Origin: Aeromonas encheleia
GTDB lineage: Bacteria; Pseudomonadota; Gammaproteobacteria; Enterobacterales; Aeromonadaceae
DNA: 64,000 bases
Assembly: GCF_900637545.1 (NCBI RefSeq)
Contig: NZ_LR134376.1
Span: forward strand, 2,251,001 to 2,315,000
Reading direction: 5' to 3'
Positions 1 through 9,695 of the stretch are shown one piece after another. Made by a program: the position numbers and the translations under genes. Position 1 is the stretch's first letter, and each line of letters starts with the position of its first letter. The notes under the pieces are model-generated. The model did no database searches. It was given only the letters and a program-made list of their open reading frames with translations, and was not told where the DNA came from.

Positions 1-431
1 GCTATGGTGCTTGAGCGTTGAGATATGGTGATGATGGATGGGCGTCAGCCTCGTTTCCAGATAAGACCGTGCTGTTGCCTGGAAGAGGCATCTCGGTTCA
101 ATGGGGCGTACCGCACCTTATCACCCGACCAGAGAGACGAACGTTATGTGTCAGCACCTGTGGGCAGGCTAAATGAAAGAACAGGGAGTGAGATATGGAG
201 CTAATCCTGCGGTGGCGCCAATGTGGGGAGAGGCTGTGTGCCGGATACCTCGCGGGAAGACGCGCGTGAGCAGAGCAGGCCGCAACGACTGTATGACCGG
301 GGCTGATGTGCATCCCGATTGCAGGCAAGACACCATTCAGCTGTGACGCCAGAGCAGAGTGAGACTTGGAGGGGAAGAGAGAAGATAGGGGGAGATGGAT
401 CTACTGAGGGGAATACCCTCGGCAGCAAGGC
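1..431. other. Gene-free stretch beyond the rne terminator
   Basis: No convincing gene was found here. The open frames on the minus strand are short, overlap each other, lack recognisable protein features and have no good ribosome binding site. It lies downstream of rne on the minus strand and beyond the rne terminator. I see no tRNA or rRNA. A structured non-coding RNA cannot be excluded by eye. Confidence 0.5.
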
Positions 432-459
432 AAAAAAAGAGCCACACAGGGTGTGGCTC
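432..459 (-). terminator. Rho-independent terminator of rne
   Basis: A perfect 9-bp stem (439-447 with 451-459, arm GAGCCACAC) has a 3-nt loop and is followed on the minus strand by seven T. It lies about 30 bases after the rne stop codon, which assigns it to rne. An A/T-rich tail on the other side could make it bidirectional. Confidence 0.85.
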
Positions 460-486
460 TTTTTATCAGACTAGCGAACTAGCAGA

Positions 487-3400
487 TCAGGGACGACCCG
501 CCGGGCTGGTTGCCACGTTGACCGCAGCAGTGCTGCCAGCGTGACGGCCAGAGCTGGCGACTTCGTTGCGAACCAACGGTGCCTGCTCGACCGGCAGCTC
601 AGACTCAGGCTGAGCAGGGGCCGCAGCCGGTGTCGCCATAGGCGCAGAGGCTTTGCGAGCTCGCGCCAGAACACCTGCACCCTGATCGACCGGTTTGGTC
701 GGGGCAGCCACGGCGGCCTTGGCAACGGTCTCGACCTGAGACGCGACTACTGGTGCGGGCTCAGCGACGGGGGCGGCTGCAACTTCCTCAACCGGCAATG
801 CGGCTTCGGTGCTGACCACAGGTGCCACTTCCACGGCAACAGGAGCAGGAGCAGGAGCAACCTCGGCGATGGGGGCCTCAACCACAGGCGCCTCTTCGAC
901 GACCACGGCAGCAGCGACTTCCGCCACAACCGGCTCGGCAACGGGTGCTACCTCTGCAACGGGCTCGGCGACGGCTTGGACAACCACTGGCTCAACGACG
1001 GGCTCAACCACAGTCGCAGCGGCCTGTTCACGGGCTTCTTCCGCCACGGCTTCCGCGACCACGTGCTCGGTCAGGGCGGCAGAGGCTTGCAGCGCGGCAG
1101 CAACGGCTTCGGCGCTCGGGATGGTGATGACGGGTACCGCAGGCTCTTCCACTTTCACCTGAGCAGCATCCGCCTGAGCGGCCGCAGTCAGTTGAACGTC
1201 AGCCTGGGGCTCATCATCACGCTGGCCACGAGCATCTTCGTTGATGCGCTTGCGACGCTGACCTTCGATACGCTGGCTGCGCGGGGTACGACGAGAGCGG
1301 CGCTGACCGTCGGTCTGCTCCTCTTGCTCACCGGCCACAGCCTGCGTCTCGACGACGTCATCCGCCTGCTCGTCCACCGGCAGGGCAGGGGTGTCGGCAG
1401 CAACGACATCGACGCGAACCTGCTTGCGCAGTTGACGACGTTCGCGGCGCTCGGCCACCTTCTGCTCTTTCTCCTGCTGCGGCTCGTCATTGACGATGGC
1501 AGCATCAAGCTGAACGGCTTCTACCGCTTCAACGACCACCTCGGCACGAGGTTCACGCGGAGCACGGGGTTCGCGAGCCGGGCGCGGGGCGCGGGGTTCA
1601 CGTTCCTGACGCGGCTCACGAGGTTCGCGATCCACACGCGGTTCGTTGCGTGCTTCGTTGCGTGCTTCGCCACGGGGCTCGCGCTCCTGACGGGGTTCAC
1701 GATCCATGCGCTGTTCGCTGCGGGCTTCACCACGGACTTCACGTTCCTGGCGCGGCTCGCGCTCTTTGCGCGGACGACGGTTGCGGCTCTCGCCACCCTC
1801 GCGGTTGGCGGTACCTTCACGCTTCTCACCCGCTTCCGCAGTGTTGCGGTTGCTGCGGTTGTCGTCGCGACGGGGACGCTGACCACGGGCACGGTTCTCA
1901 TCGCGCTGATGACGGTGACCGTCATCCTTGCGATCTTCCCGTTGCACGGCCGGCTTCTCGGCAGCAGGGGCCTTGACATCGCTAGGGGCGGCGTCGGAAC
2001 CGAACAGACCGGAGATGGCCTTGCACAGTTTGCCGAACAGACCCGTTTCGGCGACAACCGGTGCCGGCGCGGCGACGGGAGCCGGAGCGACAGGCGCGGG
2101 TTGGGGAGCCTGCACGAAGCCTTGCAGCAACGGTTGCTCGCGCTCGATCACCTGAGCCTGCTTCGGCTGGTAGACCGGCTTGGCAATCTCGGTTTTCAGC
2201 TCGTAGCTGGCCGCTTCCGGGACTTCATTCTGACGAATACGGGTCACTTCGTAGTGCGGGGTTTCCAGATGCTGGTTCGGAATGATGTACAGACGCACTT
2301 CATTACGCTGTTCCAGACTGGCGATGGCGGTACGCTTCTCGTTGAGCAGATAGGCGGCGACGTCGACCGGCACCTGAGCATGAACCTGCTCGGTGTTGTC
2401 CTTCATGGCCTCTTCTTCGATGAGACGCAGGATGGACAAGGCCAGTGATTCGTTGTCACGGATCACACCCTGACCCTGGCAGCGAGGGCAGATGTGGCTG
2501 CTGGACTCGTTGAGGGAGGGGCGCAGACGCTGACGGGACATCTCCAGCAGACCGAAACGGGAGATCCGTCCCAGCTGGATGCGGGCTCTGTCCTGGTGCA
2601 CGGCTTCACGCAGACGGTTTTCCACTTCGCGTTGATGGCGAACCGGCGTCATGTCGATGAAGTCGATGACGATCAGGCCACCCAGATCGCGCAGACGCAA
2701 TTGACGGGCAATTTCGTCGGCCGCTTCCAGGTTGGTCTGCAGCGCCGTCTCTTCGATATCGCCGCCCTTGGTGGCGCGGGAGGAGTTGATATCGATGGAG
2801 GTGAGCGCTTCGGTCGGATCGATGACGATGCTGCCGCCGGAGGGCAGACGCACTTCACGCTGGAAGGCCGACTCGATCTGGCTCTCGATCTGGAAGTGAT
2901 TGAACAGAGCAACTTCGCCCTTGTACAGCTTCACACGGTTGAGAAAATCGGGACGGACCAGCTCGATGTGAGACTTGGCACGCTCGAAGATGACCGGATT
3001 GTCGATCAGGATCTCGCCCACATCGCGACGCAGGTAATCACGGATGGCGCGCACGATCACGTTGCTTTCCTGATGGATAAGCACCGGAGCGGAGCGGTTC
3101 TGTGACGCCTTGTGGATGGAATCCCAGTGGTTGAGCAGAACGTTCAAGTCCCATTCCAGCTCTTCCGGGGATTTACCCACACCGGCGGTGCGCACGATGA
3201 GGCCCATGCCGTCCGGCACGGTCAGGCCACTCAGGGCTTCTTTCAGTTCTGTCCTTTCATCACCCTCGATGCGACGGGAGATACCACCGGCACGGGGGTT
3301 GTTCGGCATCAGCACCAGGTAGCTGCCGGCCAGGCTGATAAAGGTAGTGAGGGCCGCACCCTTGGTGCCACGCTCTTCCTTATCAATCTGGACGATCACT

Positions 3401-3696
3401 TCCTGACCTTCGCGGATCACTTCTTTGATGTTGGGACGACCCTGATAGGAGTAACCGGAGGGGAAGTAATTGCGGGCGATTTCCTTTAATGGCAGGAAAC
3501 CGTGGCGCTCGGCGCCATAGTCGACAAAAGCAGCTTCGAGACTGGGTTCTACGCGGGTGATTTTACCCTTGTAAATGTTCGCTTTCTTCTGCTCGTGTCC
3601 CGGACTTTCAATATCCAAATCGTAGAGCTGTTGTCCGTCAACCAGCGCTACGCGCAACTCCTCTTCCTGAGTCGCGTTGATTAGCATTCTTTTCAT
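487..3696 (-). CDS. rne: Ribonuclease E
   Basis: Endoribonuclease that starts mRNA decay and processes rRNA and tRNA, and scaffolds the membrane-associated degradosome. The 1069-residue protein (E. coli 1061) opens with [18 protein letters not shown], nearly identical to E. coli. The N-terminal half has the S1 RNA-binding region (about 35-125), the catalytic aspartates in the IDIN and IDFIDM motifs (about 302 and 345) and the zinc-link CPRC (about 403). The C-terminal half is low-complexity: an Arg/Glu-rich stretch of EPRQER-like units (about 640-730) and a Val/Ala/Pro/Glu-rich tail, matching the disordered RNA- and partner-binding arms of the family. It is transcribed alone, divergently from rluC, with a terminator just downstream. 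Enterobacterial rne is autoregulated through a long 5' leader, and the 413-bp gap upstream leaves room for one. Confidence 0.98.
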   Translation of the reverse strand: MKRMLINATQEEELRVALVDGQQLYDLDIESPGHEQKKANIYKGKITRVEPSLEAAFVDYGAERHGFLPLKEIARNYFPSGYSYQGRPNIKEVIREGQEVIVQIDKEERGTKGAALTTFISLAGSYLVLMPNNPRAGGISRRIEGDERTELKEALSGLTVPDGMGLIVRTAGVGKSPEELEWDLNVLLNHWDSIHKASQNRSAPVLIHQESNVIVRAIRDYLRRDVGEILIDNPVIFERAKSHIELVRPDFLNRVKLYKGEVALFNHFQIESQIESAFQREVRLPSGGSIVIDPTEALTSIDINSSRATKGGDIEETALQTNLEAADEIARQLRLRDLGGLIVIDFIDMTPVRHQREVENRLREAVHQDRARIQLGRISRFGLLEMSRQRLRPSLNESSSHICPRCQGQGVIRDNESLALSILRLIEEEAMKDNTEQVHAQVPVDVAAYLLNEKRTAIASLEQRNEVRLYIIPNQHLETPHYEVTRIRQNEVPEAASYELKTEIAKPVYQPKQAQVIEREQPLLQGFVQAPQPAPVAPAPVAAPAPVVAETGLFGKLCKAISGLFGSDAAPSDVKAPAAEKPAVQREDRKDDGHRHQRDENRARGQRPRRDDNRSNRNTAEAGEKREGTANREGGESRNRRPRKEREPRQEREVRGEARSEQRMDREPRQEREPRGEARNEARNEPRVDREPREPRQEREPRAPRPAREPRAPREPRAEVVVEAVEAVQLDAAIVNDEPQQEKEQKVAERRERRQLRKQVRVDVVAADTPALPVDEQADDVVETQAVAGEQEEQTDGQRRSRRTPRSQRIEGQRRKRINEDARGQRDDEPQADVQLTAAAQADAAQVKVEEPAVPVITIPSAEAVAAALQASAALTEHVVAEAVAEEAREQAAATVVEPVVEPVVVQAVAEPVAEVAPVAEPVVAEVAAAVVVEEAPVVEAPIAEVAPAPAPVAVEVAPVVSTEAALPVEEVAAAPVAEPAPVVASQVETVAKAAVAAPTKPVDQGAGVLARARKASAPMATPAAAPAQPESELPVEQAPLVRNEVASSGRHAGSTAAVNVATSPAGRP

Positions 3697-4109
3697 TGAG
3701 TTCTCATTATTTTGTCATTTTGATTCCTCCACAGGGTCCTGCCGGTGCCGGCCTCGGGTCTTCAGCATGCTTGGGCAACCTCCCGGTTGGGGCATGCATG
3801 AGGCGCAAACTAAGGGCACTCTGGTTCTGCCTTCTCGAGAAGGCGTGAATTAAGGATACCGATGTGGAGACAATTAAACCGGTTCTGTTTGCGTTCTCCA
3901 TGCGTTGTACCTCGCACCCGGGAACCGTCATGTTCTTGTATACACGGTGTTTCGGGATTGGGTGGCATAATTTTTGGCCACTTAGTACAAGGCTTGAACA
4001 CAATGACAAAACCTTGTTTATTATCCCATTTAAACCACTTTTATAGCAAGGTGCCATTTTTTAACAAAGCATGCAGCCAAGGGGCACCGGCAGTGTTAAA
4101 ATCCGCGCC
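3697..4109. promoter_or_regulatory. Divergent rne/rluC intergenic and probable rne leader
   Basis: This 413-bp non-coding gap separates divergent rne and rluC. Short open frames on both strands show no family features and are rejected. In E. coli the rne leader is about 360 nt and carries hairpins through which RNase E controls its own mRNA. A leader of similar length fits here, but I could not assign a specific promoter or hairpin with confidence. Confidence 0.5.
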
Positions 4110-5054
4110 ATGACACAGATACATCAACAAGTGCAGCTGCTCACCATCGAAGCTGAGCATGAAGGGCAGCGCATCGACAATTTTCTCAAGACTCAGTTAA
4201 AGGGCGTCCCCAAGAGCCTGATCTATCGCATCCTTCGAAAAGGAGAGGTGCGCGTCAACAAGAAACGCATCAAACCCGAATACAAACTCTGCCCAGGTGA
4301 CGAGGTGCGGGTTCCGCCCGTGCGCGTTGCCGAGAAGAACGAATTGCCCTCTGCCAACCTCGGCAGCATCCAGCGTCTGGAGAGCCAGATCCTGTTTGAA
4401 GACGAGGCCATGATAGTGCTCAACAAGCCGTCCGGCATGGCCGTGCACGGTGGCAGCGGCCTGAGCTTCGGGGTCATCGAGGGGCTGCGAGCCCTGCGCC
4501 CGGAAGCTCGCTTCCTGGAGCTGGTGCACCGCCTCGACCGCGACACCTCAGGCGTACTGCTGGTTGCCAAGAAGCGCAGTGCCCTGCGCAGCCTGCACGA
4601 GCAGCTGCGGGTCAAGACCATGCGCAAGCAATATCTGGCGCTGGTGCGTGGCCAATGGCAGTCCCACGTCAAGGTGGTCAATGCGCCGCTGCGCAAGAAC
4701 GATCTGCAATCCGGCGAGCGTGTGGTGCGAGTCAACAGTGACGGCAAGCCATCCGAAACCCGTTTCCGGATCGCCCGCCAATTTGCCGAGGCGACCCTGG
4801 TTGAATGCAGCCCCATCACCGGCCGCACCCACCAGATCCGGGTCCATACCCAGCATGCCGGCCATCCCATCGCCTGCGATGACAAGTATGGCGAAGCCGC
4901 CTTCGACGAGAAGATGCGTGCCCAGGGCTTGAAACGGCTGTTCTTGCACGCCTGGAAGCTCAGCTTCACCCATCCGGCCGATGGCCGCGAGATGCAGGTG
5001 GAGGCGCCACTCGCTCCCGAGCTCGACAACTTCCTGAACAAGCTGGCGCGCTGA
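4110..5054 (+). CDS. rluC: 23S rRNA pseudouridine synthase RluC (955/2504/2580)
   Basis: Converts uridines 955, 2504 and 2580 of 23S rRNA to pseudouridine. The 314-residue protein has an N-terminal S4 RNA-binding domain (IDNFLKTQLKGVPKSLIYRI, then RKGEVRVNKKR) and a RluA-type catalytic domain with the motif HRLDRDTSG carrying the catalytic Asp, followed by GRTHQIRVH. Similarity to E. coli RluC runs the whole length. The ATG at 4110 gives the N-terminus MTQIHQQVQLL. An in-frame start at 4071 would add 13 residues that do not look conserved. It overlaps the next gene by one base (TGATG), so the two are probably translationally coupled. Divergence from rne is the usual arrangement in gammaproteobacteria. 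Confidence 0.96.
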   Translation: MTQIHQQVQLLTIEAEHEGQRIDNFLKTQLKGVPKSLIYRILRKGEVRVNKKRIKPEYKLCPGDEVRVPPVRVAEKNELPSANLGSIQRLESQILFEDEAMIVLNKPSGMAVHGGSGLSFGVIEGLRALRPEARFLELVHRLDRDTSGVLLVAKKRSALRSLHEQLRVKTMRKQYLALVRGQWQSHVKVVNAPLRKNDLQSGERVVRVNSDGKPSETRFRIARQFAEATLVECSPITGRTHQIRVHTQHAGHPIACDDKYGEAAFDEKMRAQGLKRLFLHAWKLSFTHPADGREMQVEAPLAPELDNFLNKLAR

Positions 5055-5701
5055 TGAAGGCTATCCGGCTCGCCATCTTCGACTGGGACGGTACCCTGAT
5101 GGATTCGGTGGGCCGGATCGTCGCCTGTGTGCAGGGGGCTGCACGGGATTGTGGCGAACCCGTGCCGACGGCGCAGGAGACGCACCAGATCATCGGGCTC
5201 AGCCTCGAGGTCGGCATGCCTCGGCTGTTCAACCTGCCCCAGGGCGGCGAGCGGGCTCAGGCCCTGATCGCCCGTTATCGCCACCACTACCTGCATGATG
5301 ACACACCGAGCCCGCTGTTTGCCGGGGCCAGCGACTTGTTGCATAACTGGCATGAGCAGGGTATTGCGTTGGCGGTGGCCACGGGCAAGTCCCGCCGTGG
5401 CCTGGACAGGGTACTGGACGAGACGGGGCTGCGCCCCTTGTTTGCCGCCACCCGTGGCGCGGACGAGGCGAACTCCAAGCCCGATCCCCTGATGCTGGTG
5501 CAGATCCTGGATGAACTGGGGCTGGCCCCTCATCAGGCGCTGATGATAGGGGATTCCGTCCACGACATGGCGATGGCGGAGGCGTTGCAGATGCCGCGCC
5601 TCGGCGTGACCTGGGGCGTGCACGACAGGGCCCGGTTGGCCGAGCATCATCCCGTTGCCATCGTCGATACCATGGAGGCGCTGAGGCAACAGCTGAGTTG
5701 A
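5054..5701 (+). CDS. HAD-IA family phosphatase (phosphoglycolate phosphatase-like)
   Basis: Cytosolic HAD-superfamily hydrolase of 215 residues, substrate unknown. The nucleophile motif is FDWDGTLMDS (Asp about 9 and 11). Motif II lies in VATGKSRRGLD. Lys and acidic motifs III/IV follow in SKPDPLM and MIGDSVHDMAMA. The cap region between them (about 15-90) is alpha-helical, as in the phosphoglycolate phosphatase subfamily. Its start overlaps the rluC stop, an operon pairing common in Vibrio and Aeromonas relatives. The family commonly dephosphorylates small phosphometabolites, but the sequence does not say which. Confidence 0.88.
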   Translation: MKAIRLAIFDWDGTLMDSVGRIVACVQGAARDCGEPVPTAQETHQIIGLSLEVGMPRLFNLPQGGERAQALIARYRHHYLHDDTPSPLFAGASDLLHNWHEQGIALAVATGKSRRGLDRVLDETGLRPLFAATRGADEANSKPDPLMLVQILDELGLAPHQALMIGDSVHDMAMAEALQMPRLGVTWGVHDRARLAEHHPVAIVDTMEALRQQLS

Positions 5702-5727
5702 TCGGCCTGCTTATCTACTCATCGTAA

Positions 5728-5749
5728 AACGGGAGCCTTGGCTCCCGTT
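5728..5749. terminator. Bidirectional terminator between HAD gene and maf
   Basis: A perfect 10-bp stem (arm AACGGGAGCC at 5728-5737 pairing with 5740-5749) with a 2-nt loop lies between two convergent genes. The minus-strand side is followed by TTTT, favouring termination of maf. The plus-strand side has only a short T-rich tail. Confidence 0.75.
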
Positions 5750-5773
5750 GTTGATCTCGGCGCATGCCGTGGC

Positions 5774-6355
5774 TTAGGGCAGGGCCAGACCATGCAGACC
5801 CAGCAGCTCGATCAGGCCGATGAGGGGGAGGCCGATCAGCGCATTGGGATCCCGCCCCTCCAGCCCCCTGAACAACACTATGCCCAGCCCCTCGCACTTG
5901 AAGCTGCCGGCGCAATCGAGCGGCAGCTCAGCCTCCACATAACGGCGGACCGCAGCCTCATCGAGGGAGCGAAAGTGCACGGTGAAGGGTTCGACCAGCT
6001 GCTCAACCTGACCGCTTGCGGCATCCAGCACGCACAAGCCGGTATAGAAGGTGACGCTCCTGCCCTGTGCCGCCATCAGCTGCGCCACCGCCTTCTCCAC
6101 CGTGCCCGGCTTGCCGAGAATGCGGCCGTCACACACGCACACCTGATCCGAGCCGATGATCAGCCCCTGCTTATGCTGGCTGGCAATGGCGCTCGCCTTG
6201 GCATGAGCCAGCCGGGCGACCAGCACCTCGGCCGACTCCCCGGGCAGAGGGGTTTCATCGACGGCGGGGGAGGCGCATTGAAACGGCAGGCCGAGTTTTT
6301 CCAGCAGTGCCTTGCGATAGCGGGAAGTGGAGGAGAGGATCAGGGGAGTGCGCAT
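5774..6355 (-). CDS. yceF: Maf family nucleotide pyrophosphatase (YceF-like)
   Basis: Maf-fold pyrophosphatase of 193 residues. E. coli YceF hydrolyses 7-methyl-GTP to the monophosphate, and the same house-cleaning role is inferred here. The N-terminus has LILSSTSRYRKALLEKLG, with the SxSxxR phosphate-binding motif. Then come DETPLPGE, the GSDQV motif containing the catalytic Asp, and LGKP. The family signature CAGSFKCEGLG follows at about 150-160. YceF is normally encoded next to rluC and the yceD-rpmF operon, so the context supports this paralogue over YhdE. It converges on the HAD gene. Confidence 0.93.
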   Translation of the reverse strand: MRTPLILSSTSRYRKALLEKLGLPFQCASPAVDETPLPGESAEVLVARLAHAKASAIASQHKQGLIIGSDQVCVCDGRILGKPGTVEKAVAQLMAAQGRSVTFYTGLCVLDAASGQVEQLVEPFTVHFRSLDEAAVRRYVEAELPLDCAGSFKCEGLGIVLFRGLEGRDPNALIGLPLIGLIELLGLHGLALP

Positions 6356-6555
6356 ATTTTGGTGATATCCATCTATAAATCAATTGGTTGATTCTACCGA
6401 TGTGGGGCGAACAGCACAAATAGACCGGAAGGTCACAGCCAGGGGGGCCGGTGCTGACTGCCCACGCCGCTGCCAAGCGGAGGCTTGGCTGAGGTCGCCC
6501 CACAGACCACCGGAAAAACGGCTATAAGCATAGGGTAATGAGGCGGGAGAGACCG

Positions 6556-7212
6556 ATGACTAGATACGGAGTACTGGCCCTGATGCTGATCTCCCTGGCG
6601 AGCTGGGGGCAGGGGTGGCAACGCCAGCAGAGTGAGGCGGGGGTGATGCTCTGGACCCAGCCCCGTCCCCCGTCCCCCTTCCTGGCCCTGCGCCTGGAGA
6701 TGAGAGTCATGGCGGATCCCGCTGCGCTGCTGGCCGTGCTGCGGGACACCGCGCGTCATCGGGAGTGGTTGCCCCAGAGTCGCGAGGTACGGCTGCTGGC
6801 AAGGTCCGGCCCCGATGACGATCTGGTCTATACCCGACTGGAATCCCCCTGGCCAGTACAGGACAGAGAGCTTATCACCCGTTCTCATCTGAGCAGACGG
6901 GCCGACTGCGGGCTGGAACTCAAGGTGTGGGCCGAGCCGGATGCCTTGGCTGCGCGTCCTGGTCTGGTGCGGATCCGGGCCAGTGCCGGGCGGTGGGAAG
7001 CGTTGCCACAACAGGATGGCTCTACCCTGATCAGGCTGGAGACCTATACCAACCCAGGCGACAACCTGCCGGGCTGGCTGGTCAATCCGATGGCTGTCAA
7101 GGCGGCGCTAGCCAGCTTTCAGGCCATCCGGCGATTAATGGAGGCGCAACCCCGATCAAAGTCTCAAAAGAAGCTGCTGGGTGGCAGTAAACATTGTCCT
7201 GCCACTCCCTGA
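6556..7212 (+). CDS. Exported START-domain lipid-binding protein
   Basis: Predicted exported protein of 218 residues. The start at 6556 (MTRYGVLALMLISLASWGQG) gives a typical signal peptide with a GGGAGA-like ribosome site upstream. An earlier in-frame ATG at 6538 is possible. The mature part matches bacterial START-like proteins: RVMADPAALLAVLRDTARHREWLP, then VYTRLESPWPVQDRELI, and a C-terminal helix NPMAVKAALASFQAIRRLM. START domains bind lipids or other hydrophobic ligands, and the ligand here is unknown. It stands alone between maf (divergent) and a convergent small secreted protein gene. Confidence 0.75.
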   Translation: MTRYGVLALMLISLASWGQGWQRQQSEAGVMLWTQPRPPSPFLALRLEMRVMADPAALLAVLRDTARHREWLPQSREVRLLARSGPDDDLVYTRLESPWPVQDRELITRSHLSRRADCGLELKVWAEPDALAARPGLVRIRASAGRWEALPQQDGSTLIRLETYTNPGDNLPGWLVNPMAVKAALASFQAIRRLMEAQPRSKSQKKLLGGSKHCPATP

Positions 7213-7237
7213 GGGGGAAAGGAAGGTGCGGTTGCGA

Positions 7238-7609
7238 TCAGTCACCCATAACCAGCACGGGGCAGGTGGCGGGGCTGTCAGGAGTGCTCGCGATCACGGA
7301 CTCGATGCGATAGAGGCCGTCGTAATCTGCCGCGGCCCCCTCGCTGTCGGCGTTATCTTCGAAATGACCGGTTACCTCGACATAGATCGGCTGATGGTCG
7401 CCCAGTTTACTGACCTTGTCCCGCAAGGGTTGCAGCACGCTTTTCTCGCCCAGCACCCAGAACGCGTTGTCCGAGCCGCAGGGAATGAAGGATTCGACCT
7501 CGCGCTCCCAGTAATAGTGGCCGGTGGCCTTCTCTTCGGCGAATGCGGGTAGCAGTAAGCTGCCAACTGACAGCAACAGGGCGAACGACCAGGGGATCAG
7601 GCCTTTCAT
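7238..7609 (-). CDS. Small secreted protein, NlpE C-terminal-like
   Basis: Predicted secreted protein of 123 residues. The start chosen is the ATG at 7609, which has GGAG seven bases upstream. A GTG two codons earlier would be too close to that site. A signal peptide (MKGLIPWSFALLLSVGSLLL, cleaved near AFA-EE) precedes a beta-rich domain. That domain contains ESFIPCGSDNAFWVLGEK and a second Cys near the end (ATCPVLV), suggesting a disulfide. The motif resembles the C-terminal OB-like domain of the lipoprotein NlpE, but there is no lipobox here. Function unknown. The NlpE relation is recalled by pattern only. Confidence 0.6.
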   Translation of the reverse strand: MKGLIPWSFALLLSVGSLLLPAFAEEKATGHYYWEREVESFIPCGSDNAFWVLGEKSVLQPLRDKVSKLGDHQPIYVEVTGHFEDNADSEGAAADYDGLYRIESVIASTPDSPATCPVLVMGD

Positions 7610-7910
7610 GGGCACACTCCAGATGATGTCCTTATAAGATCCACCCTTATCCTAAGACAGAGCATAAGACGCTGTAAGGGTGTTTTTTGACCAGTGCGTC
7701 AGGTTCAGTCGAGGGGGAGGGCCGCGCGGTCGTCCGCATCAGCCTGGATCTGCTCGCTCAGCATGCCCCTGCTAGTGCGTTGCCACTGGATCGTGCAGGA
7801 TCCTGTGTGGGATCCCGAGGTTTGTGGCATAATCAGCCACCGATGAACACAAGTTCCTGTATTCAGGGGACCTGTGCGGTTAAAATCATCGGCGGTAAGG
7901 ACTTTTTCCT

Positions 7911-7937
7911 TTGACTATCCCTTGTTGGACCTATAAT
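7911..7937 (+). promoter_or_regulatory. Probable sigma-70 promoter of the yceD-rpmF-plsX-fab operon
   Basis: The -35 box is TTGACT (7911-7916) and the -10 box is TATAAT (7932-7937), with 15 nt between them. The spacer is short, but the boxes are near consensus. Transcription would begin around 7943-7945, only a few bases before the yceD ATG at 7949, so the yceD leader would be almost absent. Confidence 0.6.
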
Positions 7938-7948
7938 ATTCGCGCCCT

Positions 7949-8470
7949 ATGCAAAAGGTGAAGTTGCCCGTTAAGGTTGATCCAGTCCGTAATGCCTTGA
8001 AGCTACTCGACTATGTCGGGATAGTGGAAAAGTCGCAGATGCCCAGATTGGAAGCGTCAACCGAAGGCTTGCGAAGTGATGTGGATGTCACTGTGCAATT
8101 TGGTAAAGATATCCAGCATTTGACCGTTATGAAAGGCACTGCCCATGCCAAGGTCAATCTGGTTTGCCAACGTTGTGGAGAGGCATTCGAACACCTTTGT
8201 GAAGCTGATTTTATCTACACTCCGCTGTTTGAAAAAACAAACGAGGAAGAACTGCCGGAAGCTTATGAGCCCATTGAGTTGGATGAAAACGGCGAGATAG
8301 ATCTTCATCAAATCCTGGAGGATGAACTCATCCTCTCGTTGCCTCAGGTAGCAATGCATCCAATGGATGTTTGCCCGCGAGGGAACATGGAGATGACTTG
8401 GGGTGATATCGAACCTGCTGATGAGCGGCCGAATCCCTTTGCAGTTCTTGAAGAGCTCAAACGTAAGTGA
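7949..8470 (+). CDS. yceD: YceD family 23S rRNA accumulation protein (DUF177)
   Basis: Protein of 173 residues required for normal 23S rRNA accumulation in E. coli and plants. Biochemical function is not well defined. It begins MQKVKLPVKVDPVR, the same N-terminus as in E. coli. It has the Cys pair CQRCGEAF and the signature EAYEPIELDENGEIDL, and ends PNPFAVLEELKRK. No ribosome binding site precedes the ATG, and the promoter places the transcription start only a few bases upstream. It is first in the operon with rpmF (21-base gap), coupling rRNA and r-protein L32 supply to lipid synthesis. Confidence 0.95.
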   Translation: MQKVKLPVKVDPVRNALKLLDYVGIVEKSQMPRLEASTEGLRSDVDVTVQFGKDIQHLTVMKGTAHAKVNLVCQRCGEAFEHLCEADFIYTPLFEKTNEEELPEAYEPIELDENGEIDLHQILEDELILSLPQVAMHPMDVCPRGNMEMTWGDIEPADERPNPFAVLEELKRK

Positions 8471-8491
8471 ATTTTTAGGAGTTAGCCTACC

Positions 8492-8659
8492 ATGGCCGTA
8501 CAACAGAACCGTAAAACCCGCGCCAAGCGTGGCATGCGTCGTTCCCACGATGCACTGACCGCAGCAGCACTGACTGTTGATCAGACCAGTGGTGAAATCC
8601 ATCGTCGTCACCACGTGACTGCCGATGGTTTCTACCGCGGTAAAAAGGTAATCGCTTAA
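8492..8659 (+). CDS. rpmF: 50S ribosomal protein L32
   Basis: Small basic ribosomal protein of 55 residues (E. coli 57), a component of the large subunit. It starts [20 protein letters not shown], the family signature, and ends RGKKVIA. The ribosome binding site TAGGAG lies ahead of the ATG. It sits between yceD and plsX, the order conserved in enterobacteria, where rpmF is co-transcribed with the fab genes. Confidence 0.98.
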   Translation: MAVQQNRKTRAKRGMRRSHDALTAAALTVDQTSGEIHRRHHVTADGFYRGKKVIA

Positions 8660-8668
8660 GGATTGCCT

Positions 8669-9688
8669 TTGTCTACGCAAACTGTCGCGCTAGACATAAT
8701 GGGGGGAGATATTGGCCCCTCGGAAACAGTGCCTGCCGCCGTGCAGGCACTGTCTCTTCTGCCTCAGCTCAAACTTATTCTGGTCGGTGACCAACACCAG
8801 ACCGCCTCCCTGTTACAGCAACATGGCTTGCTGACTCATCCCCGCGTTCGTATCGTGCATGCTTCACAGGTGGTGAGCATGGGCGAAAAACCGATCGTGG
8901 CGCTGCGTACCCTGAAAGACTCCTCCATGCGTGTGGTCCTGGATCTGGTCAAGGCCGGTGAGGCCGATGCCTGCGTCAGCGCCGGCAATACCGGCGCCCT
9001 GATGGCCATGGCCAAGTGTGTGCTCAAATCCCTGCCCGGTGTCGATCGGCCTGCGCTGATCAAGGCGCTGCCAACCCTGGGTGGCAAACGCACCGTGATG
9101 CTGGATCTGGGGGCGAACGTGAGCTGCGATGCCGACACCTTGCTGCAATTTGCGGTGATGGGGTCTGTGGTGGCGGAGCGGGTCGAGGGGATCGCCTCAC
9201 CCCGGGTGGCGCTGCTCAACGTGGGGGAGGAGGAGATCAAAGGCAACGATCTGGTGCGCCACAGCGCCGAGCTGCTACGGCAGTGCAGCGCGCTCAATTT
9301 TGTCGGTTTCATCGAGGGAGACAGGATCTTCAGCGGTGAATGTGACGTCATCGTCTGCGATGGCTTCGTCGGCAACGTGGCGCTCAAGACGGCCGAGGGG
9401 GTGGTGCGAATGATGGCCCAACTGGCCGGATATCCCCGCAAGAAACGCAGTTTTCTTGGCCGGATCGCCGGATTTATGTTCAAACGGCGTTTTTCTTACC
9501 TGAACCCCGACCAGTATAATGGCGCAAGTCTGTTAGGATTGCGCGGCATTGTGGTAAAAAGCCATGGGCGGGCCGAACGGCGCGCTCTGTGTAATGCGAT
9601 CCTGCTGGCCGCACAAGAGGCCAAGCATCAGCTTCCATTGCAAATAGCAGATCGCCTTGAATCTGTCTTTTCCGACAGGGACCTATAA
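8669..9688 (+). CDS. plsX: Phosphate acyltransferase PlsX
   Basis: Makes acyl-phosphate from acyl-ACP at the membrane surface for phospholipid synthesis. The 339-residue protein starts at a TTG (8669) with AAGGA seven bases upstream. An in-frame TTG at 8663 would abut that site. The N-terminus [20 protein letters not shown] carries the conserved ALDxMGGD motif. Further conserved stretches are [42 protein letters not shown] and [18 protein letters not shown]. It follows rpmF by nine bases and precedes fabH by seven, so it is co-transcribed. Confidence 0.96.
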   Translation: MSTQTVALDIMGGDIGPSETVPAAVQALSLLPQLKLILVGDQHQTASLLQQHGLLTHPRVRIVHASQVVSMGEKPIVALRTLKDSSMRVVLDLVKAGEADACVSAGNTGALMAMAKCVLKSLPGVDRPALIKALPTLGGKRTVMLDLGANVSCDADTLLQFAVMGSVVAERVEGIASPRVALLNVGEEEIKGNDLVRHSAELLRQCSALNFVGFIEGDRIFSGECDVIVCDGFVGNVALKTAEGVVRMMAQLAGYPRKKRSFLGRIAGFMFKRRFSYLNPDQYNGASLLGLRGIVVKSHGRAERRALCNAILLAAQEAKHQLPLQIADRLESVFSDRDL

Positions 9689-9695
9689 GAACTCT

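Noticed and set aside
98..428. Two short minus-strand open frames in the gap at the window start
   Set aside because: They overlap in different frames, have no ribosome sites and no recognisable protein pattern.
1530..1790. Repetitive DNA in the rne 3' half that looks like a tandem array
   Set aside because: The periodicity comes from repeated EPRQER-type codons in the disordered region of RNase E, not from a separate repeat or CRISPR.
541..2448. A 635-codon open frame antisense to the rne C-terminal region
   Set aside because: A low-complexity shadow of the Arg/Glu- and Ala/Val-rich RNase E tail, with no signal of a real protein.
3707..4113. Short open frames on both strands between rne and rluC
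   Set aside because: They show no family features and lie in the expected leader region of rne.
8057..8680. A 207-codon frame antisense to yceD and rpmF
   Set aside because: The plus strand encodes recognisable YceD and L32. The antisense frame has no features.
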